64,000 nt of DNA, from positions 3,527,787 through 3,591,786 of the forward strand of contig NZ_LT896588.1 of assembly GCF_900186615.1 (NCBI RefSeq). The letters run 5' to 3'. The first letter of the stretch is position 1; each line of letters starts with the position of its first letter. A program made the position numbers and the translations under genes. The notes under the pieces are model-generated. The model was not told where the DNA came from. It did not search any database and was given only the letters and a program-made list of their open reading frames with translations. Below, piece after piece: positions 34,340 to 44,200 of this stretch. Source of the stretch: Parabacteroides bouchesdurhonensis. GTDB taxonomy: Bacteria > Bacteroidota > Bacteroidia > Bacteroidales > Tannerellaceae.

Positions 34340-36331
34340 TTATTTATAAATACGGGCAGCATAACCACCGCCGGGAGCCATTTTTATATTCAACTTGCGA
34401 TCAGCCGGAACAGAAAGAACTTCCTTTTTATAATCACAAGCCGCACGATCGGCATTGATACCATCCTTAAATAATTCTATTTTATAATTGCCTTCGCCCA
34501 AGAAAGAAAGGTCAAGAGTCAACTCCCGCGGTTCCCAGTTTGTCAAAGCACCAACATACCAATCATCACCATGCTTACGCGCCATAGCGATATATTCGGC
34601 TACTTTGCCATCCAAAGAAACAGTTTCATCCCATACAGTAGGAACATTGGCAATAAACTCCGTGCATTCTTTTTCGCGCATATAGTTAGATGGATTATCA
34701 CAAAGCATATTAAACGGCGATTCAAATATCACATAAGTAGCCAACTGGCGGCAACGCGTTCCCTGACTCATAGGCTCAGAATTAACTGGACGATAATTCC
34801 AACGGGATGCATTACGCATAGCTCCCTGTGTGTAATCCATCGGACCAGCCATCATACGAATATACGGAATTGTGACGTCATACGTAACCATATCATACGA
34901 TTCGGGCGACCATTTCAATTGCTCCAAACCGTTTACACCTTCATAATTCAGCACATTCGGATATGTACGCTGTAATCCGGTCGGTTTAAATACACCATGA
35001 AAATCCACAAGCATCTTATTTTCGGCACATACTTTAGCAGCTTTGTAGACAAACTCAACCATCTTCTGGTCATCACGATCCAGAAAATCTATCTTAAATC
35101 CTTTCACACCCATATCTGCATAATGCTTGACCACATTTTCCATATCACGCGCAAAAGCCCAATAACCAGCCCACAAAATAATATCTACATTCTTTGCTTT
35201 TCCATAGTCTACCAATTCTTGCAAATTGATTTCAGGAATCACCTGGAGCATATCCGCCTGTAGATTTACAGCCCAACCTTCATCCAATATAACATACTCG
35301 ATACCATGAGCCGAAGCAAAATCTATATAATATTTATAGGTTTCGTTGTTTATCCCAGCACAAAAATCGACACCATATAGATTCCAGTCATTCCACCAGT
35401 CCCAAGCGACTTTTCCGGGTTTGATCCACGAAATATCGCTCACTTTGGAAGGGGAAGCCAGACGATATACCATATCACAATCGGCCAGTTCTTTATCATC
35501 TGTAGATACAGTAAACACACGCCAAGGGAAAGAACGCGTACCTTTTGTTTTTGCAATAAAATTCTCACGTTCTTTGACAAGCATCTGCAAACGGTTATGT
35601 CCGCCTTGTTCTTCTATTTTAGGATAAGGAGCATGTATTGCTTTCAAACATGGCTTATCTGCTGAGTTATTCAGAAACATTCCGGGAAACTCTTCAAGGT
35701 CGGCTTCTGTAATACAAACTTTCTTACCATTATCCAATTCCACCAAAAAAGGAAGTATCATTAAACGCTGGTTGTTCAGCTTAGTAATAGATTCGTTTAC
35801 ATAAGGTTGCTCAAATGAATTAAAATATTGCTTCTCAAATGTTTCAGCCTTATTGTTCACATAAGCAGCAAATGTTTTATGGTCTTTAGAAAAGTTATAT
35901 TCAGCTTCCTCTCCTACCACAATAATATCACCTTTCTTTTTTGTTACAAAACGATATGCCAATCCTTCGTTATACAAGCGGAATACAATACTGTAATTAC
36001 CCGCAAAGGAAATGGTAGCTTCGTTATATTCATCCTTTACTACGGATTTCTTGTAAAAAGGAGAAAGTATCTCCTTATCAACCGAAGCCTTCACCACTTT
36101 TAATACTTTGGGTTTAGCTCCCAATACTTCACCATCCTGTAATGTCATAGAAATAGTGGATGGAGCCAAAACCTCAGTCCCGTCATGAGTTAACGAAAAT
36201 TGAATATCGTCGCCAACCGCGATCTGCGCCTGCAATACTTTATTCGGCGATTGCAGATTATAGCTCTTTTGGGCCATTGCAGGCATACTTCCCAGAAGAA
36301 CACAGAAAAACAATAATGCTTTTACATTCAT
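34340..36331 (-). CDS. GH97 glycoside hydrolase, retaining type (alpha-galactosidase-like)
   Basis: 663 residues with signal peptide (cleavage after MPAMA). It has the N-terminal beta-supersandwich (QSPNKVLQAQIAVGD), a TIM-barrel (KVAWDWWNDWNLYG, YVILDEGWAV) and a C-terminal beta-domain. The barrel carries VKGFKIDFLDRDDQ with Asp415 at the position of the catalytic nucleophile of retaining GH97 enzymes, while inverting SusB-type members have Glu residues elsewhere. Glu464 in NYEGVNG is a candidate acid/base. By this feature it is more likely an alpha-galactosidase of the BT1871 type than an alpha-glucosidase, but substrate choice needs testing. Calcium ligands are expected near it. It is periplasmic. 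A PNPOx-like gene lies 39 nt upstream, possibly in one operon. Confidence 0.93.
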   Translation of the reverse strand: MNVKALLFFCVLLGSMPAMAQKSYNLQSPNKVLQAQIAVGDDIQFSLTHDGTEVLAPSTISMTLQDGEVLGAKPKVLKVVKASVDKEILSPFYKKSVVKDEYNEATISFAGNYSIVFRLYNEGLAYRFVTKKKGDIIVVGEEAEYNFSKDHKTFAAYVNNKAETFEKQYFNSFEQPYVNESITKLNNQRLMILPFLVELDNGKKVCITEADLEEFPGMFLNNSADKPCLKAIHAPYPKIEEQGGHNRLQMLVKERENFIAKTKGTRSFPWRVFTVSTDDKELADCDMVYRLASPSKVSDISWIKPGKVAWDWWNDWNLYGVDFCAGINNETYKYYIDFASAHGIEYVILDEGWAVNLQADMLQVIPEINLQELVDYGKAKNVDIILWAGYWAFARDMENVVKHYADMGVKGFKIDFLDRDDQKMVEFVYKAAKVCAENKMLVDFHGVFKPTGLQRTYPNVLNYEGVNGLEQLKWSPESYDMVTYDVTIPYIRMMAGPMDYTQGAMRNASRWNYRPVNSEPMSQGTRCRQLATYVIFESPFNMLCDNPSNYMREKECTEFIANVPTVWDETVSLDGKVAEYIAMARKHGDDWYVGALTNWEPRELTLDLSFLGEGNYKIELFKDGINADRAACDYKKEVLSVPADRKLNIKMAPGGGYAARIYK

Positions 36332-36370
36332 GGTATTATGGTATTAAATATTGACGTCTTAATCAGTTGT

Positions 36371-37045
36371 TTACTTCTTCCACCGTTTGAGTTTTGGGAA
36401 AAACTCTTTCATCTGTGCAATCGCTTCTTCTTTCGAGAATTGAGTATTACAGGCTCCGTTAAACTCGTCAAGATATTTAACGCAATGTTCAATCATCCCG
36501 TCCATTGTACAATCCTGAGTAAATCCTCCATCCTTGTAGCAATAACAACAATACTCCTGATTTACCGAACCGTCTTTGTTTGTTCCGAATAATTCAGATG
36601 TTTGCATTGGCATACCACAACTCTGGCAGAAAAGATTCATATATTTCCCGTCTTTTACAAATACATTATCAATCCAATAAGTGGCAGATTTCGGAGTAAA
36701 CTTCAGCACGCAATATTCAGGATCATTCACACCTCCCGGAAAATGTTCCAGCATCCAGTCTCCCCAAAGAGATTGTTTCAGCGCTTCGTCAGTTACAATT
36801 TCCACATCACCAGTGTAAACAATACTATTTCCACCCTCTACAATGGACATTCCGGCTTTCGGATTAGCTCTGAAGTGGGCTGTCTTTGCCGAACTAGTTC
36901 CGGTAGATACATAAATATCTCCTTTCTCATCCTTGATTTTTACCATTGCAACCGGACGCGGGTAACCATTCTCATCAATAGATGCCAATGTGATAATTTG
37001 TGCATTGGTTACTATTGCAGCAGCTTTTTCCTGTATTGATTCCAT
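36371..37045 (-). CDS. PNPOx-like flavoprotein with C-terminal zinc ribbon
   Basis: 224 residues. Residues 1-135 resemble the pyridoxamine 5-phosphate oxidase-like split barrel of general stress proteins (AQIITLASIDENGYPRPVAMV, KGDIYVSTGTSSAKTAHFRANPKAGMSI, YCVLKFTPKSATYWID). The C-terminus has a zf-ribbon_2-type zinc ribbon with FCQSCGMPM and QEYCCYCYKDGGFT plus a short helical tail. Such fusions occur in several anaerobes; the barrel may bind FMN, F420 or heme, and the ribbon may bind RNA or metal. No enzymatic role is known for the fusion. It is expressed toward the GH97 gene, perhaps as one transcript by chance. Confidence 0.88.
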   Translation of the reverse strand: MESIQEKAAAIVTNAQIITLASIDENGYPRPVAMVKIKDEKGDIYVSTGTSSAKTAHFRANPKAGMSIVEGGNSIVYTGDVEIVTDEALKQSLWGDWMLEHFPGGVNDPEYCVLKFTPKSATYWIDNVFVKDGKYMNLFCQSCGMPMQTSELFGTNKDGSVNQEYCCYCYKDGGFTQDCTMDGMIEHCVKYLDEFNGACNTQFSKEEAIAQMKEFFPKLKRWKK

Positions 37046-37185
37046 TTTCTATTATTTTAATTATACGCAAATCTAATCATAACTTCTTATAGTTGAAAAG
37101 TATCTGTTGATATTTTTTCGCAGTTATTAATTTCTTATCTTTGCCCTTATTCAGAAACAAATGTTCTATTTTATCTATCACACAC

Positions 37186-38919
37186 ATGAGACCACTCTAT
37201 CTATTACTATTTTGCTTCACATTTTCTCTGGCAAATGCACAATGGCGCTGGTATAATCCGCAGAAAACAGATATTCCGGTTATTCAGAATCAAGGCTGGA
37301 CAAATGAAATAGGAAAAACATATGTAAGACTTCCCAACCGGGCTGAACAAGCCGTCAGACCGATAGTATGGGAACTGTCGCGCAACTCGTCGGGCCTCTC
37401 CATTCATTTCTACAGTAATGCACCCCGGATAAAAGTCCGCTACACGGTAAGCGGTCCGTTAAACATGCCTCACATGCCATCTACCGGTGTATCAGGTGTA
37501 GATATGTATTGTAAAGACGAAAACGGGAAAAGCCATTTCTGTTACGGCGGATATTCTTTCGGCGACACAATCCAGTATTTTTACAATATCACAGAAAAGA
37601 GTCCGCTTCATTCCCATGGATATGAGTATAGTTTGTATCTTCCACTGTATAACAGTGTACAATGGATGGAAATAGGTGTACCCGATAGCTACGAATTGAC
37701 GTTCATTCCTGTTTTTCAGGAGAAACCTATTGTTCTGTACGGAACATCCGTTTCCCAGGGGGCATGCGCCTCACGTCCGGCAATGGCGTGGAGTACCATC
37801 ATGCAGCGATCTCTGGAATACCCATTGATTAATCTGGGCTTTTCGGGCAATGGACGTCTTGAACAAGGTGTTTTGCAATTCATTACCGAAATAGATGCCC
37901 GTCTCTATATTCTGGATTGCCTGCCCAATATATATGGAAAAACAGAACCGGAAATAATCCGGTTGGTATGTGATGCCGTACATCAGATACGAGAAACAAG
38001 AAATACCCCTATCCTGTTAATCGATCATGCAGGATGTAGTAATGCAGACACAGACAGTAGCATGTTTAATGCTTATACGCAAAAAAACATAAGCCAGCAC
38101 AAAGCATTTGATCAACTGATAAAGGAAGGCGTAAAAGACATTTTTTATCTTTCGCATGACGAACTCGATCTGCCAGCCGATGGATGGGTAGATTATGTAC
38201 ATCCCTCCGATTATGGAATGGAAGCACAAAGTCGCGCCATTGAAAAGAAAGTACGTGAAATATTAAAACTACCTGTTGGCAAGTTATCTACCACTACGCC
38301 CGTAACCCAACGCAGAGAGCCGCACAATTACGAATGGCAGGCACGCCATCAGGATATTCTGGCTTTAAGCCAAAAAGAAACACCCAAAGCCGTTATATTA
38401 GGAAATTCAATTACCCATTTTTGGGGAGGAGAGCCTATCGGGCCACGCCGGAACGGCACAGATAGCTGGAACAAAGTGATGCGGAAAGAAGGTTTTCACA
38501 ATATGGGATTTGGTTTCGACCGTATCGAGAATGTTCTTTGGCGTGTCTACCACGACGAATTAAACGGCTTCGAAACCGAAAAGATTGTATTAATGATAGG
38601 AACCAACAACGTGGACATAAACAGCGACAATGATATTATCGAAGGCCTTCGTTTTCTCCTGTCGGCCATTCGCGAACGCCAACCAAAGGCTACTATCAAA
38701 GTTGTAGGCATTCTCCCGCGAAAGGATCGCGAAGCACGGATCAAACAACTTAACGAACAAATTAATAAAATGGTCGATAAAGAAAGCTGTATTTATATTG
38801 ATGCCGGTGTAGCTCTTCTTGGAAAAGATGGCAAAATAGACGAATCCCTATTCAGCGACGGGGTACACCCAAATGAAGAAGGATACCGGCTCATTGCGCC
38901 GGCCATCGCTTCATTTTAA
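37186..38919 (+). CDS. Secreted protein with tandem SGNH/GDSL hydrolase domains
   Basis: 577 residues from the ATG at 37186, giving a clean signal peptide (MRPLYLLLFCFTFSLANA). An N-terminal GxDLY-type domain (GVDMYCKDENGKSHF) is followed by a first SGNH domain: YGTSVSQGACAS (nucleophile Ser), NLGFSGNGRLEQ (Gly/Asn), and DYVHPSDYGM (Asp/His). A second, shorter GDSL domain has ILGNSITHFWGG (Ser), NMGFGFDRIENV, MIGTNNVD (Asn) and FSDGVHPNEEGY (Asp/His). Both catalytic sets look complete, so it may carry two carbohydrate-esterase activities such as removal of acetyl groups from glycans. A TATCTTTG box at 37136-37143 is the likely -7 element. It ends convergently with cinA, overlapping it by 4 bp. 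Confidence 0.9.
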   Translation: MRPLYLLLFCFTFSLANAQWRWYNPQKTDIPVIQNQGWTNEIGKTYVRLPNRAEQAVRPIVWELSRNSSGLSIHFYSNAPRIKVRYTVSGPLNMPHMPSTGVSGVDMYCKDENGKSHFCYGGYSFGDTIQYFYNITEKSPLHSHGYEYSLYLPLYNSVQWMEIGVPDSYELTFIPVFQEKPIVLYGTSVSQGACASRPAMAWSTIMQRSLEYPLINLGFSGNGRLEQGVLQFITEIDARLYILDCLPNIYGKTEPEIIRLVCDAVHQIRETRNTPILLIDHAGCSNADTDSSMFNAYTQKNISQHKAFDQLIKEGVKDIFYLSHDELDLPADGWVDYVHPSDYGMEAQSRAIEKKVREILKLPVGKLSTTTPVTQRREPHNYEWQARHQDILALSQKETPKAVILGNSITHFWGGEPIGPRRNGTDSWNKVMRKEGFHNMGFGFDRIENVLWRVYHDELNGFETEKIVLMIGTNNVDINSDNDIIEGLRFLLSAIRERQPKATIKVVGILPRKDREARIKQLNEQINKMVDKESCIYIDAGVALLGKDGKIDESLFSDGVHPNEEGYRLIAPAIASF

Positions 38920-40151
38920 AGTAGATTCAGCAACATCAACAGTGCAGTGTTGGCAGAACGTTGGATATTTTGTTCGCGAATAGCCCCGAAATGATAACAT
39001 TCCGACACCACTTTATCCTTATAAGCGGCTGCAATCCAAACTGTACCTACAGGCTTATCAGGCGTCCCTCCCCCGGGTCCGGCAATGCCTGATGTAGCAA
39101 CCGCACAGTCACAACCTAAAACCCGAATAGCTCCCATAGCCATCTGTTCCACAACAGGCTGGCTCACTGCTCCATATTGCTTCAAATCATCTTCGGAGAC
39201 TCCGAGTACATTATGTTTTACCTCATTACAATAAGACACCACACTGCCTGAAAAATATTCAGAGCTACCGGCCACAGAGGTAATCATTCCTGCAATACGT
39301 CCTCCGGTACAACTTTCGGCCGTTCCCATCATTAAATGCAAAGAGCGTAACTTCTCCCCTATCAATTCTTCCAACGGTTTGTCTTCTTCCACCAGAATAC
39401 TTCCTTCCAATAAGGCATGCAATTTGTTTTTCTGTTCGGATATAACCTGTTCCGCATCTTCTTCTGCGGATGCGTAAACTGAAAGACGAAGACGGATAAT
39501 TCCGGGTTGAGGAAGATAGGCCAGTTTAACAAATGAAGGTAATGCATTTTCAAAATCGGTCAGTTTAATTGCCAGAGCCGATTCCGAGTAGCCGGTCACC
39601 CAACAAGTCTGATGCTTGATAAACAGATCCCGGCGATACTTATTTTTCAAACGGGGAATAACTTCATTCGTCATCAACCATTTCATCTCATAAGGAACAC
39701 CCGGCATGGAAACCAGTACCCTGCCATCCCTTTCAAACCAGGTACATGGAGCCGTACCTGCCTGATTCTGGATTACGGTACATTTATCAGGAACCATTGC
39801 CTGGCTACGGGTAAGTTCATTCATTGTACGCCCTGTCCGGCAAAAAATGCTCTCTATATTTTTATACACTTCGTCCGAAAAATACATATCGCTATCAAAG
39901 TATTTGCAAAGCGTCTTCTTGGTAATATCATCTTTAGTAGGGCCGATACCGCCGGTAACAAGTACAATCTGTGCCCTGTGCATGGCAGCATCAAAAGCAT
40001 CCAGCATGTCTTGCTCTTCATCCCCAACCGTAGTGCGCCATACAACATGGAAGCCTTCATCACCCAATTTCCGGCCCATCCAGGCCGAATTCGTATCAAT
40101 CACCTGGCCAATAAGCAACTCGTCGCCTATTGTTATTATTTCTACATTCAT
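38916..40151 (-). CDS. cinA: CinA family protein / nicotinamide-nucleotide amidase
   Basis: 411 residues with the full two-domain CinA layout: an N-terminal MoaB/MogA-type (COG1058) domain (IITIGDELLIGQVIDTNSAW, VTGGIGPTKDDITK, MPGVPYEM) and a C-terminal CinA domain (TAESCTGGRIAGMITSVAGSSEYFSG, SGIAGPGGGTPDKPVGTVW) which hydrolyses nicotinamide mononucleotide in pyridine nucleotide recycling. The N-terminal domain acts on ADP-ribose in some species. It is second in a tsaD-cinA pair, beginning 20 nt after the tsaD stop. Active-site Ser/Thr residues of the C-domain are present. Confidence 0.95.
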   Translation of the reverse strand: MNVEIITIGDELLIGQVIDTNSAWMGRKLGDEGFHVVWRTTVGDEEQDMLDAFDAAMHRAQIVLVTGGIGPTKDDITKKTLCKYFDSDMYFSDEVYKNIESIFCRTGRTMNELTRSQAMVPDKCTVIQNQAGTAPCTWFERDGRVLVSMPGVPYEMKWLMTNEVIPRLKNKYRRDLFIKHQTCWVTGYSESALAIKLTDFENALPSFVKLAYLPQPGIIRLRLSVYASAEEDAEQVISEQKNKLHALLEGSILVEEDKPLEELIGEKLRSLHLMMGTAESCTGGRIAGMITSVAGSSEYFSGSVVSYCNEVKHNVLGVSEDDLKQYGAVSQPVVEQMAMGAIRVLGCDCAVATSGIAGPGGGTPDKPVGTVWIAAAYKDKVVSECYHFGAIREQNIQRSANTALLMLLNLL

Positions 40152-40171
40152 ATCGCTTTATTTCTTTATTA

Positions 40172-41191
40172 TCAGATAACAACGCGCGAGAACGGAGCGG
40201 CATCCATCGGGCAGAAATCTTTATCCAGATATTTATAATATCCTGTAATAGCAACCATTGCCGCATTATCAGTAGTAAATGCGAATTTAGGGATATGTAC
40301 TTTCCATCCGTATCGTTCGGCATGATCTAAAAAAGCATCCCGAAGCCCGGAGTTGGCCGATACACCTCCGGCAACTGCAACTTCCTTAATATTCAAATCT
40401 TTCGCCGCTTTTCTCAATTTATCCATCAGTATGTCTATAACCGTGGCTTGCAAAGAGGCGCATAAGTCTTTCTTATTCTTTTCAATGAAATCCGGATCTT
40501 CTTTCAAGCAATCGCGCAATGTATAAAGGAAAGAGGTCTTCAATCCGCTAAAACTATAATCATATCCGGGAATATGAGGTTTGCTGAAACGGAAGGCTTT
40601 CGGATTTCCTTCGTTCGCCAAACGGTTTACTACAGGACCACCGGGATAGCCCAGCCCCATCACTTTGGCACATTTATCGAATGCCTCACCGGCAGCGTCA
40701 TCTATCGTCTGCCCTATTACTTCCATATCATTATAGGCTTTCACTTTAATGATTTGAGAATTCCCTCCCGAAACTAACAGGCAAAGAAAAGGAAAAGAAG
40801 GTGCGTGATCGTCTTCCGGCGTTTCTTTGATAAAATGAGCCAGTACATGCGCTTGCAAATGGTTAATTTCTATCATCGGAATATCCAGCGAGGCAGCCAG
40901 TCCTTTAGCAAAAGAAGTTCCTACCAGCAAAGACCCCATCAAACCCGGTCCACGGGTAAAAGCAATCGCACTTAATTCAGACTTATCAATGCCCGCGCGC
41001 TTTATAGCTTCTGCAACAACCGGAATAATGTTTTGCTGATGCGCCCGGGAAGCCAGTTCCGGAACAACACCGCCGTATGCTTCATGTACGGCCTGGCTGG
41101 CTATTACATTAGACAGCATCACGCCGTCGCGGATAACAGAAGAGGAAGTATCATCGCAAGAAGATTCTATCCCCAATATAGTCACACTCAT
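40172..41191 (-). CDS. tsaD: tRNA N6-adenosine threonylcarbamoyltransferase TsaD
   Basis: 339 residues. Transfers threonylcarbamoyl from TC-AMP to A37 of ANN-decoding tRNAs with TsaB and TsaE. The ASKHA-fold features are present: LGIESSCDDTSSSVI at the start, YGGVVPELASRAH (metal His), the EINHLQAHVLAHF motif, SGGNSQI, GYDYSFSGLKTS, and AVAGGVSANSGLR for nucleotide binding. The length is normal. It is transcribed divergently from the TamB-like gene with a 55-bp gap and is followed by cinA. Confidence 0.97.
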   Translation of the reverse strand: MSVTILGIESSCDDTSSSVIRDGVMLSNVIASQAVHEAYGGVVPELASRAHQQNIIPVVAEAIKRAGIDKSELSAIAFTRGPGLMGSLLVGTSFAKGLAASLDIPMIEINHLQAHVLAHFIKETPEDDHAPSFPFLCLLVSGGNSQIIKVKAYNDMEVIGQTIDDAAGEAFDKCAKVMGLGYPGGPVVNRLANEGNPKAFRFSKPHIPGYDYSFSGLKTSFLYTLRDCLKEDPDFIEKNKKDLCASLQATVIDILMDKLRKAAKDLNIKEVAVAGGVSANSGLRDAFLDHAERYGWKVHIPKFAFTTDNAAMVAITGYYKYLDKDFCPMDAAPFSRVVI

Positions 41192-41246
41192 ATATTCTTC
41201 TTTTTTTCTGCAAATTAACGAAATCTATCGCGATATTATTGTAGTT

Positions 41247-44200
41247 TTGTGCTTAAAATATAGTAAAGATATCAGAGGGCTAAAATACATAATCATATTC
41301 CTGCTTACCTCGTTCTGGATATTCTACGCTCTACCGACTATCTTGGTGAATGTTCCTTATATTCAAAAGAAGATATCGACAACGGCAACAAATGAATTAT
41401 CCTCACGTCTAGGCGTTCCGGTAAAGATTGGGAAGGTAGACATCGAATGGTTTAACCGTTTGGTGCTGGAAGGCTTGTACCTGGAAGACCAGAATGGGAA
41501 AGTAATGTTCGAAGCCAACCACGTAGCAGCAGGCTTTGAGGTATTGCCTTTACTAAAGGGCCGTTTCGTATTTACCACAGTCCGGCTCTTCGGCTTCTCG
41601 GTAAACTTATCCAAACAAACGCCAAACGATAAACTGAATCTGCAATTCGTTATCGACGCCTTCGCAAACAAGGATACGATAAAGAAAGACAAGAACATTG
41701 ATTTACGTTTCAACTCCATATTAATCAAACGGGGAAACTTCAGCTACAATGTAGGCAGCGAAAGTATGACTACGGGGAAATTCAATCCGAAACACGTTAA
41801 CATCAGCAATCTGAGTGCCAAGATTTCTCTAAAAGCATTTAATAAAGACAGCTTGAATGCCAACATTAAGAAAATGAGTTTTGACGAGGCTTCCGGATTT
41901 TCCCTTAACAAGTTATCATTAAACATAGTAGGGAATCAAGACAGTGCTTTTATCAACAATTTTGAGGTACAGCTTCCGCAGACCGATCTAAAGATAGACC
42001 GTGCGATCATCAACCTGACGGAAGTAGACAGTATCTCACAACTGTTGAACAATGCTCCGGTCAATCTAAACATTGCTCCTTCTCAAATATGCCTGAAAGA
42101 TTTATCCCCTTTTGTTCCTGCATTCAGTAATTTCATGGAAACAATCGAGCTTTCGGCAGAAGCATCCGGCTATATAAACAATATAGACCTGAAACGTTTG
42201 ACACTGAAATACAGTGACAAAATGTTGTTTGTAGGTAAGATGGACTTGAAGAATATAGCCCATCCGGAAGAGGCTTACGTGTTCGGACAAGTAAATAAAA
42301 TGTACATCACCACCGAAGGATTATCCGGTTTGGTAAACAACTTCAACAAGCAACCGGTAGAACTCCCCGCTCCTATTACCCGTTTAGGTACAATCAATTT
42401 TACGGGAGAAATATCCGGATTCTTCGATAACCTGGTAGCCTTTGGCAAACTGTCTTCTTCCATCGGTTCTATACAAACGGATATGATTTTCGGAAGTAAC
42501 AAGGAAAAAAATATCGCGGCTTACCTGAAAGGGCACATAGCCTCATCCGACCTTCATATTCATGAGCTTTTCAATGAAGATAATCCGTATGGCAACGCCC
42601 GTTTCGATATTAACCTGGACGCTAGCCGTCCGATAAACGGTAATTTCTCAGGTACTATACATGCGAATATCGGCGAGCTGGATTATAAGAAATACAAATA
42701 TGAGAATATACAGCTGTCCGGTAAGTTTAAAAAGAATGGGTTCAATGGAACTTTGCAAATAGACGATCCTAACGGAGTGCTTTATGCAGAAGGTATATTT
42801 CAACATCAAGGAAAGAACTCAATCTTTAATTTCACTGCCGACCTGCAACATTTCCGCCCTCAAAGTCTGAACCTTACTGATAAATACGAAGCACCGGAAA
42901 TATCCGTATCCCTGAATGCGGACTTTACAGGGGATAATATCGACAATATAGAAGGAAGCGTTACTGTTAATGATTTGTCATTCAAAACCACCCCCAACAG
43001 TTTCTTCCTGAAAAAGCTGGAAGTTGCCGCTTCCGGATACTCCGAAGACCGCCACCTGACCATTCAATCCGATATATTGAACGGAGAGATTACAGGAGCT
43101 TATTCCTTTAAAACAATTGTACCCAGCTTCATGAATACATTTAAAGGATATGTTCCAGCACTGATCAACGTAACGCAAAAAGAGCAAAAGGTACAGGAAA
43201 ACAATTTTTCATTGCTTCTTTCCCTCGAGAACACAGAGGCACTATCCCAAACGTTGAAACTACCTTTTACCGTACAAACACCCGGCCGGATTACCGGACA
43301 TTATAATAACATCTATAACCGGTTTCGTATAGAAGCTTATTTGCCGAAATTCAAAATGGGCAAGTCTATGTTTGAATCCGGTTACTTTACCTGTGAAAAT
43401 CCGGAAGATAAAATCAAGATGGAGTTGAGAGCCATCAACTATAATGCCAAAGGTTTACGCAATTACCTTCATCTGAAAGCCGACGCCAAAGAGAACCGCC
43501 TTAATACATTTATCGGGTGGGCGAATAATAAACAACGTTTATTTAAAGCGGATTTGTCAGCCTCCACCCTTTTTGTTGAGGAAGAAAACGAGAAAGGTCC
43601 AGCAACATTGCGGACAGAGATAGCTATTAATTCAAGCCCTCTAATCATTGCCGACTCATTATGGAATATAGCTCCTGCCAACGTTATGATCCGGAATGGT
43701 AAAATAGGTATAGAAGATATTCACATCTCACATGCCGACCAATATATTCATCTGAACGGTCTCGTCTCCAAAGAACCTCTTGATACTTTAAATCTGGATT
43801 TAAGACAAATAGAACTTAGCTATATATTCGATATTTTAAATATTCCGGTTTTACAATTCGGAGGAAAAGCAACCGGCAAGTTTAATATCAACGATGTGTA
43901 TGGCAGCCGTATGCTGAATACGGATTTGGAGATACAGGATTTTTCATTTAATCAGGTTAAACTGGGGCGTCTTAATTTGTTCAGTGAATGGGATGACATG
44001 CAAAAAGGTATTCTTATGCTAGGAAGTATTTATAAGAATGACAGTACCTGGACAGACGTAAACGGATATATCTACCCTGTCGGCCCTAATGCAGGCCTGT
44101 CCCTTTATTTCGATGCCAATGATATAAATGTAGCATTCTTACATCCTTTTGTGGATAAAGTAATAAAAAATCTTCAAGGCCGTGCATTCGGTAATATACA

